From Tomitella biformata AHU 1821 (GTDB taxonomy: Bacteria; Actinomycetota; Actinomycetes; Mycobacteriales; Mycobacteriaceae), in contig NZ_BAVQ01000027.1 of the NCBI RefSeq assembly GCF_000524475.1, positions 54,304-118,303 on the forward strand: a stretch of 64,000 nucleotides of DNA, written 5' to 3'. The position numbers were made by a program, and so were the translations under genes. The notes beneath the pieces are model-generated. The model saw nothing but the letters and a program-made list of their open reading frames with translations. It made no database searches and had not been told where the DNA came from. The first letter of the stretch is position 1, and the number at the start of each line of letters is the position of its first letter. Positions 24,901 to 33,956 of this stretch are shown here, in pieces.

Positions 24901-26461
24901 CGTGCCCGGCGCGTTCCTCGAGCCGGTCCACGACCCCCTCGGCGACCTCATCGCCCGCTTCGCCCGCACCCACGGCCCCTTCACCACCGCCGAGGCCGCG
25001 CACAGGTTCGGCCTCGGCCCGGCCGTCGCCCAGCACGCGCTAGAGCGGCTCGCGGAGGAAAGACGCGTCACCGCAGGCGAATTCCGCCCCGACGCAGCCG
25101 GTCCCGAGTGGTGCGAGAACTCGGTGCTGCGCCGGCTCCGGCAGCGCTCCCTCGCGGCTGCCCGCCAGGACGTGGAGCCGGTGAGCACGGCGGCGCTCGG
25201 CCGGTTCCTGCCAAGCTGGCAGCACGTGGGCGGTGCGCTGCGGGGCATCGACGGGGTGGCCGCCGTCATCGAGCAGCTCGCCGGCGCGCCCGTCCCCGCG
25301 AGCGCGCTGGAGCCGCTGATCCTCGCCCAGCGGGTGCGCGACTACTCCCCCGCGATGCTCGACGAGCTGACCGCCACCGGCGAGGTGCGCTGGTCCGGGG
25401 CCGGCCAGATCGCGGCCAAGGACGGCTGGGTGGCGCTGCACCTGGCGGACTCCGCGCCCCTCACTCTCGCCCCGCCGGCCGAATTCGAGCCGGGGCCAAC
25501 GCATCTGAAGATCCTCGACGCGCTCGGCGGTGGCGGGGCCTACTTCTTCCGCCAGCTCACCGACCTCGTCCCCGCCCCCGACGACGAGATGTCCGCCGCG
25601 TTGTGGGATCTGGTGTGGGCGGGGCTGGCCACCGGCGACACCCTCGCGCCGCTGCGCTCGCTGATCGGCGACACCTCCCGGCGCGCGCCCGCGCATCGCG
25701 CGCCGCGACGCTCGCCCCGAAACAGACTGACCGGTGGCCGCATGTCCGGCGGCCGGATCCCCCGCGTCGCGATGCCCTCCCGCGCGGGCCCGCCGATGGT
25801 GAGCGGGCGTTGGTCGCTGCTGCCAGAGATCGAGCCCGATGCGACACTGCGCGCGCACGCCACCGCGGAGCAACTGCTCGAGCGCTACGGCGTGCTGACC
25901 CGCGGATCGGTAATGAGCGAGTCCGTGCCCGGTGGCTTCGCCCTGATGTACAAGGTGCTCAGCCGATTCGAGGAGTCCGGCCGGTGCCGGCGCGGCTACT
26001 TCGTCGAGGGCCTCGGCGGCGCGCAGTTCTCAACCCCGGCCGTGGTCGACCGACTGCGGTCCTATGGCGAGTCCATCGAGGGCGGGCATGCCCCCGCGCC
26101 GCCGCTGGTGCTCGCCGCGACCGACCCCGCGAACCCCTATGGCGCGGCGCTGCCCTGGCCCGACGGCACCGTTCCCGGCCACCGTCCTGGCCGCAAGGCG
26201 GGCGCCCTCGTCGCGCTGACCGACGGCGCGCTCGCGCTGTTCGTCGAGCGCGGCGGACGCACGGTCCTCACGTTCACCGCGGACGCCGAGATGTTGGGGG
26301 CGGCCTGCCGGGCGCTCGCGGACATCGTGCGCGGGGGCGGCGTCGACAAGCTCACCATCGAGAAGGTCGACGGCGCCAGCGTGCACGGCAATGCGCTCAC
26401 CCCGCTGCTGGTCGAGGCGGGATTCGCCGCGACGCCCCGCGGGTATCGGCTGCGGGGCTGA
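21920..26461 (+). CDS. lhr: Lhr-type ATP-dependent DNA/RNA-DNA helicase
   Basis: 1513 residues, matching the length of mycobacterial Lhr. It is a 3'-5' SF2 helicase that prefers RNA:DNA hybrids. Motif I APTGSGKT is at 49-56, DEVH at about 171-174, SATV, then HHGS, SSLELGIDMGDVDLVIQ and QRVGRAGH at about 399-406. A long C-terminal region follows, with an Arg-rich, low-complexity insert near residues 1255-1290. Start is GTG at 21920, close to the helicase domain as in relatives; an upstream ATG is possible. Six bases after its stop begins nei2. The Lhr-Nei pairing suggests a joint role in DNA repair. Confidence 0.95.
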   Translation: MTAASEPSSLDRFSEPTRAWFTGAFSAPTPAQLGAWEAISSGAHTLVVAPTGSGKTLSAFLWALDTLATQARPDKPQTRVLYISPLKALAVDVERNLRSPLVGIAQAARRLGVEAAETTVGIRSGDTPQSERRALVKTPPDILITTPESLFLMLTSAARETLAGVETVIIDEVHAVADTKRGAHLALSLERLDLLLATPAQRIGLSATVRPHKEIGRFLAGTAPIRIVAPPSAKSWDLTVRVPVPDMTNLATTSADPDVAPEQGSIWPHVEEQIVDLITAHRSTIVFANSRRLTERLTARLNEIHAERLGDTIERDGKPPTQIGPPTEVAYGVDEGQLLARAHHGSVSKDQRALIEDDLKSGRLRCVVATSSLELGIDMGDVDLVIQVEAPPSVASGLQRVGRAGHQVGEVSRGVLFPKHRTDLIHCAVTVERMVAGQIESMRVPANPLDVLAQQTVAAAALEPIDVEQWYDAVRRSGSFQSLPRSAYEATLDLLAGRYPSDEFAELRPRVVWDRDAGTLTGRPGAQRLAVTSGGTIPDRGMFAVYMMGEKNTRVGELDEEMVYESRVGDVFALGATSWRVQEITFDRVLVTPAYGQPGRLPFWHGDGLGRPAELGQALGGFIRELGHATPDAAQARCAAGGLDDNATTNLLALLAEQQAATGQLPTDKTMVIERFRDELGDWRVVLHSPYGQRVHAPWALAVGARLRERYGLDGQPTASDDGIIVRLPDTDDVPPGAEIFAFDADEIDEIVTTEVGGSALFASRFRECSARALLLPRRDPGKRSPLWQQRQRSAQLLDVARRYPTFPIILETVRECLQDVYDLPALRELLGHIAKREIRMVEVETPAASPFATALLFNYVGAFLYEGDSPLAERRAAALSLDTTLLAQLLGRVELRDLLDAQVIEQAALELQRLLPERRARDAEGVADLLRLLGPLTAAEVAERSTADPTPWLAELATSRRALPVQFADASWWVAIEDAARLRDALGVPLPLGVPGAFLEPVHDPLGDLIARFARTHGPFTTAEAAHRFGLGPAVAQHALERLAEERRVTAGEFRPDAAGPEWCENSVLRRLRQRSLAAARQDVEPVSTAALGRFLPSWQHVGGALRGIDGVAAVIEQLAGAPVPASALEPLILAQRVRDYSPAMLDELTATGEVRWSGAGQIAAKDGWVALHLADSAPLTLAPPAEFEPGPTHLKILDALGGGGAYFFRQLTDLVPAPDDEMSAALWDLVWAGLATGDTLAPLRSLIGDTSRRAPAHRAPRRSPRNRLTGGRMSGGRIPRVAMPSRAGPPMVSGRWSLLPEIEPDATLRAHATAEQLLERYGVLTRGSVMSESVPGGFALMYKVLSRFEESGRCRRGYFVEGLGGAQFSTPAVVDRLRSYGESIEGGHAPAPPLVLAATDPANPYGAALPWPDGTVPGHRPGRKAGALVALTDGALALFVERGGRTVLTFTADAEMLGAACRALADIVRGGGVDKLTIEKVDGASVHGNALTPLLVEAGFAATPRGYRLRG

Positions 26462-26467
26462 CCGCGG

Positions 26468-27235
26468 ATGCCCGAGGGTGACACCGTCTATCGGACCGCC
26501 GCCGCGCTGCACGCCGCCCTGGCGGGGAAGGTGTTGACGCGCTGCGATATCCGGGTGCCCCGCTATGCCACCGTCGACCTGAGCGGCCACGTGGTCGACG
26601 AGGTGATCCCGCGCGGCAAGCACCTGCTGATTCGCGTCGGCGATGCCACCATCCACAGCCATCTCAAGATGGAGGGCGCGTGGCACGTCTACCGGCCCGG
26701 GCAGCGGTGGCGGCGGCCCGCGTTCGCAGCCCGGGCCGTGCTGGGCGTGGCCGGCGCGCAGGCGGTGGGCTTTGACCTCGGCATCCTGGAGGTGATCGAG
26801 CGACGGGCGGAGCACGGCGCCGTCGGGCATCTCGGCCCTGATTTATTGGGCCCGGACTGGGATTCGGACCTGGCCGCGGCCAATCTCGCTCGGGATGGGG
26901 ATCGGGCCATCGGCGAGGCGCTGCTGGACCAGTCGGTCCTGGCGGGCGTCGGCAACATCTACCGCAGCGAGCTGTGCTTCCTGCGGGGCGTCCGGCCCGA
27001 GACGCCCGTGGCGCGCGCCGGCGATCCGGCGCGGTGGGCGGCGCTGGCGCATCGGCTGCTCACCTTCAACAAGGACCGCGTCGTACGCGTGACGACCGGG
27101 GACCTGCGCCGCCCGCTGTGGGTGTACGGCCGCGGCGGCCGGGCCTGCCTGCGGTGCGGCGCGGTGATCGCGGAAGGCGCGCTGGGCGAGCCTGCCCGGG
27201 GGATCTTCTGGTGCCCCCGCTGCCAGCGGCGCTAA
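26468..27235 (+). CDS. nei: Endonuclease VIII-like DNA glycosylase Nei2
   Basis: 255 residues of the Fpg/Nei family; removes oxidised pyrimidines and cuts the abasic site. MPEGDTV gives the catalytic Pro2 and Glu3, IPRGKHLL supplies the conserved Lys, NIYRSE lies in the H2TH region, and a zinc finger uses Cys227, Cys230, Cys249 and Cys252. All catalytic residues are present. It starts six bases after lhr and is probably cotranscribed. It ends tail-to-tail with a FUSC gene, sharing three bases. Confidence 0.93.
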   Translation: MPEGDTVYRTAAALHAALAGKVLTRCDIRVPRYATVDLSGHVVDEVIPRGKHLLIRVGDATIHSHLKMEGAWHVYRPGQRWRRPAFAARAVLGVAGAQAVGFDLGILEVIERRAEHGAVGHLGPDLLGPDWDSDLAAANLARDGDRAIGEALLDQSVLAGVGNIYRSELCFLRGVRPETPVARAGDPARWAALAHRLLTFNKDRVVRVTTGDLRRPLWVYGRGGRACLRCGAVIAEGALGEPARGIFWCPRCQRR

Positions 27236-29421
27236 TCCACCCGCACCAGGCTGGGCCGGCGGCCCACGCCCGCACCTCGCTCGAAGTCGGGCAGCGTGCG
27301 GTTGACGCGTGACAAGCCGCGCACGGCGCCACGGAGCGTGCCCTCCGCATCCTCGTGCGGCGGCAGCGTTTCCAGCACGTTCATCACCACGGTCTCGGTC
27401 TCGAGGTCCGGCTCGGACACCCGCTCACCGTCGATCTGGCCCACCGCCACGGCCACGTTCTGCCGCACGTGCTCGGCGGCGCGGCGGAACGCGTCGGCAG
27501 TCGCCCGCGAGGGTCCGCTGGACTCGTCCTCGTCCTGCGCGAGGACCCCGGCCCGCGCCAGCTCGTGTGCGGAGCGGCTGTTGAGTTTGAGCTGCCGCTC
27601 CCACTTCCGGGCGTCCCGTCGGTGCTGCGGGCTGCCCACCACCCGCAGCGGCTCAGCCGCCTCGACCACCTCAGCGAGCGCCCCGTCGAGCTCCCGCGAG
27701 ATCAGCAGCAGCTCCTCCTCGTGGCCAGGCCGGAGCACCGCGTCGGCGCAGCGCGCGATGAGTGTGTCCAGCACACCAAGATATGCCCTGATGGTCCCCA
27801 GCAACACCGGATGCGACCGGGTGGACAGCACAAAGTAGGACGCCGCGATCCCCACGGCGGCGCCGGCAATGGTCTCCTCCACGCGCCATTCCAGGATCTT
27901 CAGGTTGAGCACGCCGAGCAGCTCATACGCCGTCGCCAGCAGGATGGTGCTGAAGAACGTGAGCAGGGTGTAGGACAGCGGGCCAAAGTACAGGGCGAGG
28001 AACACGCACACCACGAGCAGCGCGAGCTGGACCACGGGATGGTGGCCGATGAGCACGACGACGAGCAAGGCCCCGGCGACGCCCAAGATGGTGCCGAACA
28101 CCCGGCGCCAGGCTTTCGTGAGGATCCCCCCGCGCGTGGTCGTGCTGTAGAAGATCATGAACGAGCTGAGCACGGCCCAGTACCAGCGGTCCGCCGAGAT
28201 CAGATCACCAAGGACCGTGGCGATCGCCGCCGCGATCGCAGCCTGGATCGCGGCCCGGGTGGCGGGATCCCACTGCCGCGCATGCCACCAGCGCGTGGGT
28301 CCGTTATCGGCCGCGGCGCCCTGGCCCGCCATGCCCCGACCCGCCATGCCCTTCCCCGCCGCCGATTCGCGGCCGACTGGCCAGTGGGCAGAGGCCGGCA
28401 GCGGTCTGATGGCGTGGATCGCGGCCTGCGCGTGCACCGCGTGGCGCACCGCGGTCACCGCAACCCCGGCCGGCCCGGTCCCATCCGCATCGTCTCGAGC
28501 CGCGTCGACGCTGGCCCGCGCCGATGCCACCTGGTCCGCGGACACCGATCGCGCCAGCACCGCCCGCAGCGCCGCCACGGAATCCCGCAGCGGCGCGGGC
28601 GGGGGGAAGCTGGGATCTTGTTCCCAGAGCGCGCTCGCAGCTTGTTCCATCGAGATCTGCGCCTCGAATACCCGTGCTGACAGCTCGCCCGCCGACACAT
28701 CCACATGCCGGGCCGTGCGGAAGCGGTCCTGCCAGTCATCCACCGCCATCGCGGTCTCGCCCAGCCTGTCCAATTGCGCATGCAGCCGCCGCGGCGAGGA
28801 CCGGTCGGCGGCCAGGGCCGCGTCGAGCACGGCGCGCGAGGCCACCCGCAGAGACGAGGACAACCGTTGCAATTGCAGCCGTGGACGCTCGCGGATGATC
28901 GCGACCCGCACCAGCAGCGACGAGGCGACCCCCACCGCGATCGCCAAGATCAACATCGGCAGCGCGTCGACGGTGGCGTGCGTGAGGAGGCCGAAGAAGT
29001 AGCCGAAGAATCCGACCATCCCCAACGCGGTGCCGCGGGGCCCGAAGCGCCGCACCCACACCGCCACAAACACTGCGAGGACCAAGCCGACGTCCTCGGC
29101 CAGCCAGTGCGCGTTCAGGACGGCGGCGACCGACACGCCGGCAATCGCCGGCGCCAGGAGAAGTGCGGTGGTGATCTCCCGTTCCCGCAGCGTGCGGTCC
29201 TTGACCATCAACGCGCCCTGCATGGCCATGAACCCGCTGACCGTGATCGTGTCCAGCTTCTGCTCCAACACAATCGAGGTCAGTGCCATGGCGACGATGG
29301 CCAGGCACACCGACAGCGCGGCCGCCCACGCGTCGCGCACCCGGACCCGGCCGGGATCGGATATCGACAGCCACCAATGCAGACGACGCGGGAGTTCCCG
29401 AGGATTGGCCACGCCCGTCAT
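27232..29421 (-). CDS. FUSC family membrane protein (paralogue 1)
   Basis: 729 residues. Two blocks of about six membrane helices (residues about 30-170 and 400-540) are separated and followed by soluble helical regions, the layout of FUSC/aromatic-acid exporter proteins. The signature part is SADRWYWAVLSSFMIFYSTT, with RGGILTKAWRRVFGT after it. The cytoplasmic linker contains a short Gly/Met repeat, GKGMAGRGMAGQG. It is likely to export weak organic acids or act at the envelope. It is one of three paralogues in this window (others 35484-37607 and 42089-44179). The C-terminal motif RGLSRVNRTLPDF is nearly the same in paralogue 2. Confidence 0.85.
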   Translation of the reverse strand: MTGVANPRELPRRLHWWLSISDPGRVRVRDAWAAALSVCLAIVAMALTSIVLEQKLDTITVSGFMAMQGALMVKDRTLREREITTALLLAPAIAGVSVAAVLNAHWLAEDVGLVLAVFVAVWVRRFGPRGTALGMVGFFGYFFGLLTHATVDALPMLILAIAVGVASSLLVRVAIIRERPRLQLQRLSSSLRVASRAVLDAALAADRSSPRRLHAQLDRLGETAMAVDDWQDRFRTARHVDVSAGELSARVFEAQISMEQAASALWEQDPSFPPPAPLRDSVAALRAVLARSVSADQVASARASVDAARDDADGTGPAGVAVTAVRHAVHAQAAIHAIRPLPASAHWPVGRESAAGKGMAGRGMAGQGAAADNGPTRWWHARQWDPATRAAIQAAIAAAIATVLGDLISADRWYWAVLSSFMIFYSTTTRGGILTKAWRRVFGTILGVAGALLVVVLIGHHPVVQLALLVVCVFLALYFGPLSYTLLTFFSTILLATAYELLGVLNLKILEWRVEETIAGAAVGIAASYFVLSTRSHPVLLGTIRAYLGVLDTLIARCADAVLRPGHEEELLLISRELDGALAEVVEAAEPLRVVGSPQHRRDARKWERQLKLNSRSAHELARAGVLAQDEDESSGPSRATADAFRRAAEHVRQNVAVAVGQIDGERVSEPDLETETVVMNVLETLPPHEDAEGTLRGAVRGLSRVNRTLPDFERGAGVGRRPSLVRVD

Positions 29422-29504
29422 TGTGTCCCAAATGCGCCGGGCTTAGTTGGCCTCGGGGTTGATCCCGCACTGCCAGGTTTCCCCCACGGCTCTACGATCT
29501 CCCA

Positions 29505-29846
29505 ATGGCTTCCTCCAACACGGCGTCGATCTCGTTCCCCTACCCGCCGGATCAGCTGCACCGCGCGAGCTACGACACCCTCATCGAGATCTGTGCCCCC
29601 GCCTCCGTCATCGCCAACGTCCCCACCGTCACCGGCCGGACCGCAATATCCTGGAAGACGTTCGGCGAGGACATCTTCCTGCAGGTCAGCACTGGCCAAC
29701 AGGGCTCGGCGCTGACCATCACCAGCAAGTCGATGCTCCCGACGCAGGTCATCGACTTCGGCGCGCACCGCCGGAACGTGGCAAAGATCGTCGACGCCCT
29801 GCAGCGGCGCCTGGGCCCCGGCCAGATGCTCGCCCCGCTCGACTAA
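29505..29846 (+). CDS. Conserved-looking hypothetical protein, 113 aa
   Basis: Start ATG at 29505. The product MASSNTASISFPYPPDQLHR has no signal peptide or membrane segment; it alternates beta-like stretches (ISWKTFGEDIFLQVST, SALTITSK) with a final helix (KIVDALQRRLG). It resembles small alpha/beta proteins, but I cannot name a family. It ends 50 bp before the AraC-type regulator, on the same strand, and may share its transcript. Confidence 0.6.
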   Translation: MASSNTASISFPYPPDQLHRASYDTLIEICAPASVIANVPTVTGRTAISWKTFGEDIFLQVSTGQQGSALTITSKSMLPTQVIDFGAHRRNVAKIVDALQRRLGPGQMLAPLD

Positions 29847-29896
29847 GGCCCGACGTTGCCAGTGTCACGACCATTCCGCTAGCCAAGGAGCACACG

Positions 29897-30673
29897 CTGG
29901 ACGCCGAGGAGAACAGAACACTGCCCGTCTACGCAGCCGGAGCCGTGGAAGTGCCGTTCGTGATCGCCGGGATGGACGAGCTCGTCGCACGTGACACCTG
30001 GTGGGAGGAGCACTCGCACCCGACCCACGAGTTGCTGTGGAACGAAAGCGGCTCATCGAGGGTCACCGTCGAATCTCGCACGTGGACGATCACCTCCACC
30101 AGCGGCCTATGGATGCCCGCCGGCCTGCTGCATTCCGGGAGCGCATCCGCGGGCACCTGGTACCGGGCCGCGCAGTTTGGCATTGCCTCCGCGCCCGCGC
30201 TGTCCACGAGCCCGGTGGCGATCGAGATCACGCCGCTCCTGCGCCTCCTGCTCGAGCGCCTGGCAGAGCAGTCGCTCACCGAGCGCTCCCGCTCGTTGAC
30301 GGAGTCCATGGTGATCGACCTGCTCGCACCCTCGCGTCACGAGCTGCTCGTTCACGTTCCGGATGCGCCCCTTCTGCGTCCCATCGTCGAGGCGCTAGGC
30401 AATGACCCCAGAGACTCGCGGACGCTGTCGGCCTGGGCGGCCCAGCTGGGCGTGAGCCCGCGGACCATCACGCGCGTGTTCCAGGCCGAGACGGGGCTGA
30501 GTTTCGGCCGCTGGGTGGCAACGGTGCGGGTGCAACGCGCCATGGTCCTCCTCGGGCATGGCCTCGAACTGCACGAGGTGGCCGAGCACGTCGGGTACCG
30601 GTCGGCGAGCGCGTTCGGCGCCGCATTCCGGCGCGCGACAGGATCCACGCCCGGAATGTTCCGGGATTTCTGA
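29897..30673 (+). CDS. AraC-family transcriptional regulator with cupin domain
   Basis: About 258 residues. An N-terminal cupin-like sensor holds WWEEHSHPTHELLW and ends WMPAGLLHSG. The C-terminal double helix-turn-helix is clear: LSAWAAQLGVSPRTITRVFQ, FGRWVATVRVQRAMVLL, and LHEVAEHVGYRSASAFGAAFRRATGSTPG, spread over about 90 residues. No ATG, GTG or TTG exists near the natural start; the best site is CTG at 29897, six bases after AAGGAG. The next choice is GTG at 29945 or 29951. It sits directly upstream of the siderophore-uptake operon, so control of iron uptake is a reasonable inference. Confidence 0.85.
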   Translation: MDAEENRTLPVYAAGAVEVPFVIAGMDELVARDTWWEEHSHPTHELLWNESGSSRVTVESRTWTITSTSGLWMPAGLLHSGSASAGTWYRAAQFGIASAPALSTSPVAIEITPLLRLLLERLAEQSLTERSRSLTESMVIDLLAPSRHELLVHVPDAPLLRPIVEALGNDPRDSRTLSAWAAQLGVSPRTITRVFQAETGLSFGRWVATVRVQRAMVLLGHGLELHEVAEHVGYRSASAFGAAFRRATGSTPGMFRDF

Positions 30674-30744
30674 GGACCCCTCACAGTTGACCGGATCGCT
30701 ACTTTGATGTCCCAAACACGCGATTGCGTCTAGCTGGACACGAG

Positions 30745-30770
30745 TATACGGTTAGGCAACCCTCACCTAA
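30745..30770 (+). promoter_or_regulatory. Promoter -10 and IdeR/DtxR-like iron box
   Basis: TATACG at 30745-30750 looks like a -10 element. TTAGGCAACCCTCACCTAA at 30752-30770 matches the 19-bp DtxR/IdeR consensus at 14 of 19 positions, with both outer half-sites perfect. A bound iron-loaded repressor would cover the transcription start of the siderophore ABC operon. Confidence 0.72.
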
Positions 30771-30829
30771 GCGTCCTGGATTCCGCATGGGGAATGAGGT
30801 CCGCAACTCAACTGAGGGAGATCTATTCC

Positions 30830-31864
30830 ATGCGTTCCACACGCTTCATGACCGTGGCCGCGGCAGCGGTCGCAGTGGCACTGGGCATGACCGCCTGCAG
30901 CTCCAGCGCGGCAGAGACCACCAATGGCAGCACCGCGGAGAGCGGATCCAGCGCCTTCCCCGCCACCATCGAACACGCCTTGGGCACGACCACCATCGAG
31001 GCCAAGCCCACTCGGGTCGCCACCGTCGCGTGGGCCAATCAGGAGGTGCCTCTCGCACTCGGAGTCGTACCGGTCGGCATGGCGGCCGCCACGTTCGGCG
31101 ACGACGACGGGAACGGCATCCTGCCGTGGGTCGAGGAGAAGCTGGCGGAGCTCGGCGGTGAGACCCCGGTGCTGTTCGATGAGACCGACGGCATCGACTT
31201 CGAGGCTGTCTCGGACACCAATCCCGATGTCATCCTCGCCGCCTACTCCGGGCTGACGCAGGAGGACTACGACACCCTGAGCGCGATCGCCCCCGTCGTC
31301 GCGTACCCGGAGGCGCCCTGGGCGACGACATGGCGCGACTCCATCACGTACAACAGCATGGGCCTCGGAATGGCCGACGAGGGCCAGGAGCTCATCGCGA
31401 GCATCGAGCAGGAGATCGCGGACCAGGTTGCGGCACACCCGGATCTGGCCGGCAAGTCGACGATGTTCCTGACCCACGTGGACACCGCGGATCTGAGCCA
31501 GGTCAGCTTCTACACGGCGAACGACACCCGCGCCGCGTTCTTCGCGGACTTGGGGCTGTCCACCCCGAAGAGCGTCGCCGACGCCTCGACCGGCGACGAT
31601 TACTCGAAGAAGGTGAGCGCCGAGCGGGTGGACGTCTTCGACGATGTCGAGATCATCGTCACCTATGGCGACCAGTCGCTGGTCGACGAGCTCAAGGCGG
31701 ACCCGCTGCTCTCCCAGATGCCCGCCGTCGCGAACGGCGCGATCGTCTTCCTCGACGGGTCGGGCCCGATGGGCACCGCCGCGAACCCGACGCCGCTCGC
31801 CATCTCCTGGGTGCTCAGCGACTACGTCGACCTGCTGGCCGAGGCCGCGGCCGGAAAGTCGTAG
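30830..31864 (+). CDS. Iron-siderophore ABC transporter substrate-binding lipoprotein
   Basis: 344 residues. Signal peptide with lipobox GMTAC; lipidated Cys23. The mature protein has the FepB/FhuD-type two-lobed pattern (PF01497): RVATVAWANQEVPLALGV in the first lobe, NPDVILAAYSGLTQEDYDTLS, then a long backbone helix and AVANGAIVFLDG near the end. It binds ferric siderophore outside the membrane and hands it to the permeases encoded next. Start: ATG at 30830 with GAGGGAG upstream. The stop TAG shares a base with the next gene's GTG. Confidence 0.92.
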   Translation: MRSTRFMTVAAAAVAVALGMTACSSSAAETTNGSTAESGSSAFPATIEHALGTTTIEAKPTRVATVAWANQEVPLALGVVPVGMAAATFGDDDGNGILPWVEEKLAELGGETPVLFDETDGIDFEAVSDTNPDVILAAYSGLTQEDYDTLSAIAPVVAYPEAPWATTWRDSITYNSMGLGMADEGQELIASIEQEIADQVAAHPDLAGKSTMFLTHVDTADLSQVSFYTANDTRAAFFADLGLSTPKSVADASTGDDYSKKVSAERVDVFDDVEIIVTYGDQSLVDELKADPLLSQMPAVANGAIVFLDGSGPMGTAANPTPLAISWVLSDYVDLLAEAAAGKS

Positions 31865-32907
31865 TGGCGCTGACCAAAGTCGTGGTGGCGTCGGGCGACC
31901 GCGTTGCGCGGCGCCCGACGTCGCGCAACATGCTGTGGCTGCTCGCCGTCGTGGGCACGCTGGTGGCACTCATGGTCGTGTCCGTCGCCATCGGCTCGCG
32001 CGACGTCGACTGGTCCGATATCGTCGCCGCGCTCGGCGGATCCACCGAGAACATCGGTCAGGGGGCAATCGCCAAGCGCATCCCCCGCACTGCGCTCGCA
32101 CTGCTCGTCGGCGCCGCCCTCGGCCTCGCCGGCGCGGTCATGCAGGCGGTCACCCGGAACCCGCTGGCGGACCCCGGCATCCTGGGCGTGAACATGGGTG
32201 CCTCCCTCGCCGTGGTCATCGGAATGGCCTGGTTCGGGCTCTGGACGCAGACCGCCATGATCTGGGTCTCGATCCTCGGCGCCGGCGCTGCCGCGGTGTT
32301 CGTCTACATCGTCGGCTCGCTCGGCCGCGACGGCGCCACCCCCCTCAAGCTCGCTCTCGCGGGGGCCGCGACGTCGGCGGCATTCGCCTCGTTCATCATG
32401 GCGATCACACTCCCGCGCAACGACATCGCGGGGAACGTCCGCTCGTGGCAGATCGGCGGTGTCGGCGGCGCGAGCTTCGATGTCATCCGCCAGGCGCTGC
32501 CCTTCCTCGTCGTCGGGTTCGCCATCTGCCTGCTATCGGCCCGCAGCCTCAACTCCCTGGCCCTGGGCGACGACGTCGCGGCCGGCCTCGGCGAGCGCGT
32601 CGCCCTCGTGCGCGGAGTCTCCTCCCTCGGCGCGGTGCTGCTCTGCGGCGCCGCGACGGCGATCGCGGGTCCCATCGGCTTCGTCGGGCTCGTCGTGCCG
32701 CACCTGTGCCGGCTGCTGATCGGCATCGACAACCGGTGGCTGCTGCCGCTCTCCGCGCTCACGGGCGCGGCCTTATTGACCGCCGCGGACATCGTCGGCC
32801 GGATCATCGCGCGGCCAAGCGAGATCGACGTGGGCATCATCACCGCGCTCATTGGCGCGCCATTCTTCATCTACATCGTCCGACGACAGAAAATCCGCGC
32901 CCTGTGA
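31864..32907 (+). CDS. FecCD-type iron-siderophore ABC permease 1
   Basis: 347 residues with about nine to ten membrane helices. RIPRTALALLVGAALGLAGA, VMQAVTRNPLADPGILGVNMGA and AGPIGFVGLVVPHLCRLLIG are the standard FecCD motifs, the last being the ATPase-coupling region. GTG at 31864 overlaps the preceding stop by one base. It pairs with the second permease to form the transmembrane channel. Confidence 0.93.
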   Translation: MALTKVVVASGDRVARRPTSRNMLWLLAVVGTLVALMVVSVAIGSRDVDWSDIVAALGGSTENIGQGAIAKRIPRTALALLVGAALGLAGAVMQAVTRNPLADPGILGVNMGASLAVVIGMAWFGLWTQTAMIWVSILGAGAAAVFVYIVGSLGRDGATPLKLALAGAATSAAFASFIMAITLPRNDIAGNVRSWQIGGVGGASFDVIRQALPFLVVGFAICLLSARSLNSLALGDDVAAGLGERVALVRGVSSLGAVLLCGAATAIAGPIGFVGLVVPHLCRLLIGIDNRWLLPLSALTGAALLTAADIVGRIIARPSEIDVGIITALIGAPFFIYIVRRQKIRAL

Positions 32908-33956
32908 CCGCCATGCTGATGTCCCCTCAATCCGACGCCGACACCGTCGCGGCCAGCCGCATCTGGCGCGGCAGACGCCGTCGCACGGTCATCGCAGCGC
33001 TCACAGTGCTGACGATCGGCGCGTTCGCCGTCACGCTCATGGTCGGCAAGACGTTCTACCCCCCGTCCGACATCGCCCGCGTCATCCTGGGGCAGCAGGT
33101 GTCCGGGGCCTCCTTCACCGTCGGCAGGCTTCGGCTCCCCCGAGCGGTCCTCGCCGTGGTCGCCGGCATGTGCTTCGGTCTGGGCGGCGTGACCTTCCAG
33201 ACGATGCTGCGCAACCCCCTGGCCAGCCCCGACATCATTGGGATCAGCTCCGGCGCGAGTGCCGTCGCCGCCTTCGCGATCATCGTGCTCTCACTCGGCG
33301 GCGCCCAGGTGTCCGTCATCGCCATCGCGGCCGGCCTCGTCGTCGCGATGCTGATCTACGTGTTGTCCTACCGGGACGGCGTCGCGGGCATCCGCCTGAT
33401 CCTCATCGGCATCGGCATTGCCGCCATGCTCGACAGCGTCACCGCCTACCTGCTGAGCACCGCTGCCGCGTGGGATCTCCAGGAGGCCATGCGCTGGCTC
33501 ACCGGCAGCATCAACGGCGCCACTTGGACGGCGACGGTGCCCGTGGTCGTGGCGTTGGCCGTGCTCGGTCCCGTGCTCCTCAGCCAGACGCGGAACCTCT
33601 CCATGGTCCAGCTCGGTGACGACGCCGCCCAGGCGCTCGGCGTCCGAGTGGAGCGCACCCGCATCGTGTCGATCGTCGCGGCCGTCGGGCTCATCGCCTT
33701 CGCGACTGCGGCTGCCGGTCCCATCGCCTTCGTCGCGTTCCTCTCCGGGCCCATCGCCGCCCGCGTCATCGGTCCGGGAACCTCGCTCGTGATCCCGTCT
33801 GCCCTCGTCGGGGCCCTGCTCGTGCTCGTCGCCGACTTCTGCGGCCAGTACGCGTTCGGCACCCGGTACCCGGTGGGCGTGGTCACCGGCGCGCTCGGCG
33901 CCCCGTATCTCGTCTACCTCATCATCCGCTCCAACCGCACCGGAGGATCGCTGTGA
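32904..33956 (+). CDS. FecCD-type iron-siderophore ABC permease 2
   Basis: 350 residues. RLPRAVLAVVAGMCFGLGG, TFQTMLRNPLASPDIIGISS and AAAGPIAFVAFLSGPIAARV are FecCD motifs. GTG at 32904 overlaps the previous stop as GTGA; an ATG nine bases later (32913) would also work. GTGA overlap with the ATPase gene follows. It forms the heterodimeric channel with permease 1. Confidence 0.93.
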   Translation: MTAMLMSPQSDADTVAASRIWRGRRRRTVIAALTVLTIGAFAVTLMVGKTFYPPSDIARVILGQQVSGASFTVGRLRLPRAVLAVVAGMCFGLGGVTFQTMLRNPLASPDIIGISSGASAVAAFAIIVLSLGGAQVSVIAIAAGLVVAMLIYVLSYRDGVAGIRLILIGIGIAAMLDSVTAYLLSTAAAWDLQEAMRWLTGSINGATWTATVPVVVALAVLGPVLLSQTRNLSMVQLGDDAAQALGVRVERTRIVSIVAAVGLIAFATAAAGPIAFVAFLSGPIAARVIGPGTSLVIPSALVGALLVLVADFCGQYAFGTRYPVGVVTGALGAPYLVYLIIRSNRTGGSL

